Positions 26,487-31,130 of a DNA stretch of 31,130 nt are shown piece after piece. The notes under the pieces were generated by a model, which had not been told where the DNA came from, did not search any database, and saw only the letters and a list, made by a program, of their open reading frames with translations. Numbering within the stretch: position 1 is the stretch's first letter; every line of letters starts with the position of its first letter. The translations under genes were made by a program, and so were the position numbers. Source of the DNA: Methanolobus sp. UBA32 (GTDB lineage Archaea; Halobacteriota; Methanosarcinia; Methanosarcinales; Methanosarcinaceae); contig DAZF01000050.1 in NCBI GenBank assembly GCA_002507205.1, positions 1 to 31,130 on the forward strand, read 5' to 3'.

Positions 26487-27401
26487 TCAATCACTCTCAA
26501 ATATTGACTTTATCCAGACACTTTCGTTTTCTTTAAAGGTACCATAATCTAAATAATAAGTTCCGTTTCCAACAAGCTCAGCTTCACCTGTACCTGTTGC
26601 TACAAGACTGATGTTATCAGCCATTATTGCAACGGAAAATGATGAACCGGATAAAGACACATTACCTGTAACTTCGACATATGAGACCATTTTTTGCGGC
26701 ATTATCAAGTCAGGAGCTTCACCCCTTTCAGGTATGACTTCCTGCTTATAGTCATGCTCCATATCTATTGCTAAATCTTTTGCAAAATCAATTACAGAGA
26801 ACTTTCCATCAGACAGGAAAAAGCTAACATCAATATCCCCGGCCAATATGGCTACACCGCTACCTTCAGCCACCAGGCTGCTATTATCAGATATGCTTAC
26901 CGGACCGGTAAGATATGTTTTTACCTTATCGAATATGGGTTTAAGTTCTGAATTTGCACGAACTATATTTTCTCTTGATAATTCGAGATATTGCTGCTCA
27001 TCTGAGCTTACTGATGAATTTTCCGCCAGTGAAAGATATTTTTTGGCATCTGATACAAGAAAAGCGTAATTGTCCACCATCTGTTCTAGTTCTCCGGTAT
27101 CTTTACCTTCCTTATTCAGACGTGCAATAGCACCATCCAGACGTTTTATCATTTCCTCTGACTTCTCAATATTATCTGCAAGAAAGACCTTCTCATTAAC
27201 AGGAGAAGAATACGGAACTATGTACAGAATTACTCTTTCATCCTTATGAGGCTCTTTCATGTCAAAAGGAGGGTTGAAGAATACATCAGATTGTTCCTGC
27301 CTTTCATCAGGATATTGTTGCATATCCACCGAATCCGTCATGCCAGAAATAACAATAAGAAGCATGAGGAATATCAACAATATGAGAGGCATCTTTTTCA
27401 T
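26487..27401 (-). CDS. Exported protein of unknown function, paralog A
   Basis: 304 residues. N-terminal hydrophobic helix (5-20, signal or anchor); a region rich in charged helix (about 73-165, including EKSEEMIKRLDGAIARLNKEG and EQMVDNYAFLVSDAKKYL); then a beta-rich C-terminal half with repeating 'V/I-S-D/G-N-x-S-L-x-x-x-G-x-G-x-A-x-L' elements (VSISDNSSLVAEGSGVAIL; VSLSGSSFSVAIMADNISLVATGTGEAEL), which suggests a stacked beta structure. The start has a GTGATC SD. It is clearly homologous over its length to the gene at 27796-28701. A TATA-like stretch at 27509-27521 gives a leader of about 80-100 bases. I recognise no named family. Confidence 0.8.
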   Translation of the reverse strand: MKKMPLILLIFLMLLIVISGMTDSVDMQQYPDERQEQSDVFFNPPFDMKEPHKDERVILYIVPYSSPVNEKVFLADNIEKSEEMIKRLDGAIARLNKEGKDTGELEQMVDNYAFLVSDAKKYLSLAENSSVSSDEQQYLELSRENIVRANSELKPIFDKVKTYLTGPVSISDNSSLVAEGSGVAILAGDIDVSFFLSDGKFSVIDFAKDLAIDMEHDYKQEVIPERGEAPDLIMPQKMVSYVEVTGNVSLSGSSFSVAIMADNISLVATGTGEAELVGNGTYYLDYGTFKENESVWIKSIFESD

Positions 27402-27795
27402 TGAAGATCACATCTTTTTGGGTATAAACAATAATTACGCATGTAAGATTCTACAACAGGTACAGATATTCATGTATCTTAAACGTATTCTTCATTTAAT
27501 ATATTTCATATATATTTAAATACATGCCTATTGCTAAGGAATAAACATATATTTTGATATCAGACTTATATTCCGCAGATGTCCTCGAATTTTGCCATTT
27601 ATCTGGATCGCAACTATTTATCAATCAATGATAACATTATTTAACTGATAAGTAGCACTTATTATCACTTATATATGATATAAGTATGTATAAATCTACT
27701 CTAAAGGAAAATATCCTTTTTTTCTCCAGACATCTGCGGAAAGTCGGCTGCAAAATATGTAATTCTCATGCCACATTACCATGTATGAATATAGA
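27402..27795. other. Intergenic region between the two paralogs
   Basis: About 390 bases, AT-rich, with no convincing gene. It contains the TATA box of paralog A ('catatatatttaaatac', near 27507-27523) and, further upstream, four ATAAGT/ACTTAT boxes at 27648, 27657, 27667 and 27680. A small hairpin AAAGGA-AAATA-TCCTTT followed by T is near 27702-27722. The hairpin would only act as a terminator on the plus strand, where no gene precedes it. Confidence 0.5.
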
Positions 27796-28701
27796 TCAAT
27801 CAATGTCAAACATTGGAGAGATCCATATGCCTTCTTTGTCCATGATGGCGTTATCCAGATAGTAGCTGCCATTGCCATATAATTCAACTTCCCCGTTACC
27901 TTTTACATAAAGACTTACATCATCGCTCATGATAGCAACAGTAAACTCTGAACCGGAAAGGGTTACATTACCCTGCACATCAACATATGAAAACATCTTT
28001 TGTGTTGTTTCGGAGTTGTCTGATGGAATTGCCTTTTCTGACATGATTTCAGGAGTGTATATTTTGTCTGTCAAAATGTCCAGATCTCCTGCAAAATCAA
28101 CTATTGAAAACTTCCCCATAGCTAAGCTAAAGTCGATATCAAGATCACCTGACAAAATAACAATTCCACTTCCGTTAACATTCAAGCTGTCATTTCCGGA
28201 TATGCTGACAGGTCCGGGAAGATATGTCTGCATTTCATCGAAAATACCTTTGAGCTCAGAATTTGCAAGAATTATCTTGTCTCTTGATAACACAAGATAG
28301 TTATGTTCATCTGAAAGGGAGGAAGAGGTATCAGCCTTTGAAAGATAGTCTTTGGCCTCGGATACGAGCAAAGCATAGCTGTCAACCATCTGTTCAAGCT
28401 CCTGAACATCGTTACCTTCTTCTTTCAGTCGCACAACCGTACTATTAAGACGTGCTACCATTTCATCTGATTTTTTGATGTTGTCTGCAAGAAAAGAGCT
28501 TTCATCTTTAGGGGCAGCTTTGTCACCTGATCTGAGAGATGGACCCCCATCGGATAAGTCCTTGCTGACATAAAGCGGGTGTGAGATAAATAGACCATGG
28601 TGTTCCCCATGAACATCAGAATTTCTGGCAGAATCAATAAACCCGGATATCAATACGATAACTATGAGGAACATTATTAGTACAAGTGCCATTTTTTTCA
28701 T
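27796..28701 (-). CDS. Exported protein of unknown function, paralog B
   Basis: 301 residues with a GAGGTG SD. Same plan as paralog A: hydrophobic N-terminus (5-21); a helical part with SSFLADNIKKSDEMVARLNSTV and ELEQMVDSYALLVSEAKDYLS; then the beta-rich part beginning YLPGPVSISGNDSLNVNGSG and ending NGSYYLD...WISPMFDID. The two differ mainly in the linker after the signal (about 22-65). The shared KKM start, FLADNI and GPVSIS blocks show tandem duplication. A TATA box at 28811-28822 puts it under its own promoter. The function is unknown. Confidence 0.8.
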   Translation of the reverse strand: MKKMALVLIMFLIVIVLISGFIDSARNSDVHGEHHGLFISHPLYVSKDLSDGGPSLRSGDKAAPKDESSFLADNIKKSDEMVARLNSTVVRLKEEGNDVQELEQMVDSYALLVSEAKDYLSKADTSSSLSDEHNYLVLSRDKIILANSELKGIFDEMQTYLPGPVSISGNDSLNVNGSGIVILSGDLDIDFSLAMGKFSIVDFAGDLDILTDKIYTPEIMSEKAIPSDNSETTQKMFSYVDVQGNVTLSGSEFTVAIMSDDVSLYVKGNGEVELYGNGSYYLDNAIMDKEGIWISPMFDID

Positions 28702-29371
28702 TGGATTTCACACCTCAATAAAATGCTCCCATGTAATTCCATTTCTTATTGTGAATGAACATATTAATACAAACCCTGACGTTTTTCTCATATTACACAG
28801 GAAAGAGAGATTTAAATATAAACATACTTTAGCAGGAACAAATATTTCGAAGAAAAACAAAGCAATATAGTAACTTTTCACCCTTTATGAAGCTTTTTGA
28901 ATGCATGAATTCTTCAATTACATTGTATTGAGAGATTAAATCATTTAAATACAGATTATGCGAGCCATTTACTGATATTATGGCACAATTCCAATACAAG
29001 AAAAACAATACTTTCAAATAAAAGATTCTGATTCCCTTTTTTAGCCTATCAGCCCATCATCACAAATACGGCATAATCCGCTTTGTATCAAAAAATGATT
29101 TTCAGTATTATTTGACTTGCGACTATGCCGGAAAGTCTCACATCATGGACTGTGGCAGGAAGAAATAGAAGTATTCATTTAAGTTGTTCAAAGGTTGTCC
29201 TGGAATCTAAACCTTTATTGAAGCTTTATTTTCAAATTTTAAGCTCTAATTTCACTTCTTTTTGCTAAGTATGCTTATATTTAAGCCTGCCAGTCTTGGG
29301 AATGTCAGAAAAGCACTGGTAATTAACCGTCGCTGCATCTGACACACATAATAAAGGAGGAAAGAAAAAGA
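28702..29371. other. Divergent intergenic region
   Basis: About 670 bases with no gene I can support. It holds the minus-strand promoter of paralog B ('tttaaatataaa', 28811-28822) and the plus-strand promoter of the small exported protein gene ('ttatattta', 29275-29283). The middle, about 28860-29260, has mixed AT-rich DNA with no clear repeat, tRNA or hairpin. Confidence 0.5.
29275..29283 (+). promoter_or_regulatory. TATA box for the small exported helical protein genes
   Basis: 'ttatattta' lies about 90 bases before the ATG at 29372. The leader ends with the very strong SD 'aaaggagga'. No second TATA box is obvious before the following gene at 29982, so both may share this promoter. Confidence 0.45.
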
Positions 29372-29875
29372 ATGAAACACAGATTCATGAAAGTTCTGGC
29401 CTGTCTTTCATTAGTGCTAATGGTGTTCAGTGCTGTGACACCAGGAGCCTTTGCTGATGAAACAGGAACCACATATACAAAAGAATTCGGCGATCAAAAA
29501 ATGATGCACACCCCACACGGGAATCCTGAAATGAATGGTAAGGAAGTCATGGATGCACTCGTCTTTGATACTGAAGAAGAAGAGATGGAATTCCTTGTTG
29601 AAAGAGAAACAGAATCAATCAACAACAGGATTGAAAGGTTGAATGAAATGCTCGAAAACATTGATGAAATAGCTGATGACAACATCAATGAAGATTCAAT
29701 CCAGGAGCAGATAACTGAACTCGAAACACTCCTTTCAGATATTGAAAGTGCAACAACACTTGACGAACTCAAGGAAACTCTGGAAGAGTACAGGGAAAGC
29801 AATCCACAGCCACGTGGACATGGAGGAGAACGCGGACCTATAAATCCTGATTTTGAGGAAGAAGTGACCGCATAG
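29372..29875 (+). CDS. Small exported acidic helical protein
   Basis: 167 residues. Signal peptide (about 1-28, LACLSLVLMVFSAVTPGAFA), then an acidic, strongly helical region (about 65-145) with heptad-like leucines and isoleucines (SINNRIERLNEMLENIDEIADDNINEDSIQEQITELETLLSDIESATTLDEL in pattern) and a Pro/Gly-rich tail. No membrane anchor at the C-terminus, so it is likely secreted or held in the pseudoperiplasm. A shared layout with the next gene suggests a related function, but identity is low. I recognise no family. Confidence 0.75.
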   Translation: MKHRFMKVLACLSLVLMVFSAVTPGAFADETGTTYTKEFGDQKMMHTPHGNPEMNGKEVMDALVFDTEEEEMEFLVERETESINNRIERLNEMLENIDEIADDNINEDSIQEQITELETLLSDIESATTLDELKETLEEYRESNPQPRGHGGERGPINPDFEEEVTA

Positions 29876-29920
29876 TAAGAAAAACCGGATTGACTGTGAA
29901 ATAATTAGTACCACCAACCA

Positions 29921-29947
29921 TGAGATAGGATTACTTATCCTATCTCA
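29921..29947 (+). terminator. Stem-loop between the two small exported protein genes
   Basis: TGAGATAGGAT (29921-29931) pairs perfectly with ATCCTATCTCA (29937-29947), an 11-bp stem with a 5-base loop. No U run follows at once; 'ttttt' comes about 17 bases later, just before the SD of the next gene. It may be a partial terminator, an mRNA stability element or a protein-binding site. Confidence 0.5.
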
Positions 29948-29981
29948 CAACATAAATCATCAATTTTTAAGGAGTTTTAAG

Positions 29982-30587
29982 ATGAGAAGAGAGATTACCA
30001 TATCATTCGCGTTATTGATGATACTTTTCAGCACTGCAATACCGGGAGTATATGCCCTGGAAGATGACAGCGGCACGGAAATGCCTGAGATGGATGCTGA
30101 CCAGATGAAAGAAATGACTCTTGGGATGATAGAAAATAATATTGATTCACTAACCAATCTTCAATCAGAACTTGATGATGAAGAACTGCTGGATTCTGTT
30201 GATAGTCTTCTTGAACAGGTTGAATCACTGAAAACAGAACTTGAATCAACTGACGATGAAGAGGCGATATTGGATATAATGGATGAGTTCAGAAGCCTGA
30301 TGGAAGAGGCACCTGAAGAAGTACGAGAGACATTGATGCAAAACAGTCAGATGGGAGTAGGAGGTCAGAACCCCATGGGCGGAAATATGACCATGATGGA
30401 AGGAAATGAAAGTATACGGGCTCCAGAAGGTGATTTCCAGGGAAATGGCAGCACAAACGGTGAAGAACGAATGAATAAACCAACCGATAGCGACGTTACA
30501 GGCGACGAAACCACTGATGATGATACATCAGAAGAAAACACAGGACTATTGAGTGGTCTTATCAATATGATAAAGGGACTTTTCTAA
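29982..30587 (+). CDS. Small exported acidic helical protein with low-complexity tail
   Basis: 201 residues, AAGGAG SD. Signal peptide (about 1-26, FALLMILFSTAIPGVYA); a helical acidic part (about 45-115, IDSLTNLQSELDDEEL and LLEQVESLKTELES); a Gly/Met/Asn-rich segment (about 122-165); an acidic Thr/Asp tail; and a final amphipathic or hydrophobic helix LLSGLINMIKGLF. The plan is like the preceding gene, but with a longer disordered tail and a C-terminal helix that could touch the membrane. The function is unknown. Confidence 0.75.
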   Translation: MRREITISFALLMILFSTAIPGVYALEDDSGTEMPEMDADQMKEMTLGMIENNIDSLTNLQSELDDEELLDSVDSLLEQVESLKTELESTDDEEAILDIMDEFRSLMEEAPEEVRETLMQNSQMGVGGQNPMGGNMTMMEGNESIRAPEGDFQGNGSTNGEERMNKPTDSDVTGDETTDDDTSEENTGLLSGLINMIKGLF

Positions 30588-30624
30588 CTACTTGACTTCA
30601 CATTACTCCCCTGGTTTACCTGAT

Positions 30625-30671
30625 GGAACATGCTCATTGTTCCAATCATGTTCCCTCTTTTTCTTATTTTG
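30625..30671 (+). terminator. Terminator after the small exported protein genes
   Basis: GGAACATG (30625-30632) pairs with CATGTTCC (30647-30654) across a 14-base loop, followed by 'ctctttttcttatttt'. It lies about 35 bases after the stop at 30587. Confidence 0.65.
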
Positions 30672-30726
30672 TTATTAGCGACGTTAGCAGCAGATAAATA
30701 TTTCAGGCCATTATTGTAATAAGGAG

Positions 30727-30739
30727 TTATTATATATAC
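30727..30739 (+). promoter_or_regulatory. TATA-like element upstream of npdG
   Basis: 'ttattatatatac' lies about 105 bases before the npdG ATG, after the terminator of the previous unit. The AT-rich context makes the exact position uncertain. Confidence 0.35.
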
Positions 30740-30843
30740 CATGACAATGATTAACACTGTCAGATTATCCCTATTGGATAATACCAAAAACATTAACATA
30801 CAATAGAATATGATTACATTCTCACCAGAGCAGGAGAAACGTC

Positions 30844-31130
30844 ATGAAGATCGCAATACTTGGAGGCACAGGTAACATAGGCAAAGGCTTTGCGCTTCGC
30901 TGGGGCCAGAAGCATGAAATCATCATAGGTTCCAGGGATCTGGAGAAAGCTGAAGCTGTCGCTGTGGAATACAATGAAGTACTTGAAAAATACGGCCACG
31001 TGGCAAGTATAACAGGTACAGACAACAGGACAGCGGCCGAAAAAGCAGATATTGTTGTTGTTGCCATCAGGTATAGTCAGCTTGGGCCTGTTATGGAAAT
31101 GATTCGCCCCTTCATAGAAAATAAGATCAA
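30844..31130 (+). CDS. npdG: F420-dependent NADP reductase (NADPH:F420 oxidoreductase), 5' part
   Basis: The gene runs off the right edge; 95 residues are visible. AGGAG lies 6-7 bases before ATG 30844. The start MKIAILGGTGNIGKGFALRW is the typical Rossmann start of archaeal NpdG/Fno (GGTGNIG at 7-13), followed by IIIGSRDLEKAEAVA, where the SR contacts the NADP phosphate in the family. The enzyme moves hydride between F420H2 and NADP+ for biosynthesis in methanogens. A more general NADP-binding F420-type oxidoreductase is possible, but the start fits NpdG closely. Confidence 0.88.
   Translation, partial: MKIAILGGTGNIGKGFALRWGQKHEIIIGSRDLEKAEAVAVEYNEVLEKYGHVASITGTDNRTAAEKADIVVVAIRYSQLGPVMEMIRPFIENKI

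Overview
The window looks like a chromosomal piece of a methanogenic archaeon of the Methanosarcinaceae, probably near Methanolobus or Methanococcoides. That placement is an inference. It rests on an archaeal nif operon with two PII-like genes (nifI1, nifI2) between nifH and nifD, a PGF-CTERM surface protein with PKD repeats, the start of an F420-dependent NADP reductase gene (npdG), archaeal TATA boxes, strong GGAGG/GGTGATC-type ribosome binding sites, and AT-rich intergenic DNA.

Layout. (1) 1-3681, plus strand: a restriction/defence island made of the 3' end of an AlbA_2/AAA_4-type gene, a 20-codon remnant of an hsdM start, an AT-rich DUF262/DUF1524 gene, and an intact hsdM with no hsdS or hsdR. 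(2) 3782-5263: a REC-PAS-histidine kinase. (3) 5393-8839, minus: a 1148-residue secreted protein with seven PKD domains and an archaeosortase signal. (4) 9493-16948, plus: nifH-nifI1-nifI2-nifD-nifK-nifE-nifN, with palindromes in its promoter and leader and a stem-loop at the nifK stop codon. A bidirectional terminator follows. (5) 19266-17082, minus: a compact six-gene operon of three tandem Rieske [2Fe-2S] proteins, a CPWC glutaredoxin/NrdH-like protein, a ferredoxin:thioredoxin (disulfide) reductase catalytic subunit and a nitroreductase. (6) 21176-19338, minus: a MarR-type regulator and a MATE exporter with two palindromic sites at the promoter. (7) 24824-21452, minus: a MacB-like ABC system with an anchored secreted protein between ATPase and permease. 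(8) 25110-25290: a GC-rich, hairpin-rich stretch before a 63-residue ORF. (9) 28701-25541, minus: two paralogous exported proteins and a membrane protein with a cytoplasmic winged helix. (10) 29372-30587, plus: two small exported helical acidic proteins. (11) 30844-end: the start of npdG.

How the genes fit together. The nif genes encode Fe protein, MoFe protein, the NifEN cofactor scaffold and the NifI1/NifI2 post-translational switch; nifB is not in this window. Convergent to nif is the Rieske-glutaredoxin-FTR-nitroreductase operon. All its products carry electrons or thiol equivalents, and I recognise no described pathway with this composition, so it is the best candidate for an undescribed system here. 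The right third is dominated by exported, envelope-associated proteins of unknown function, some with their own signalling or DNA-binding parts.
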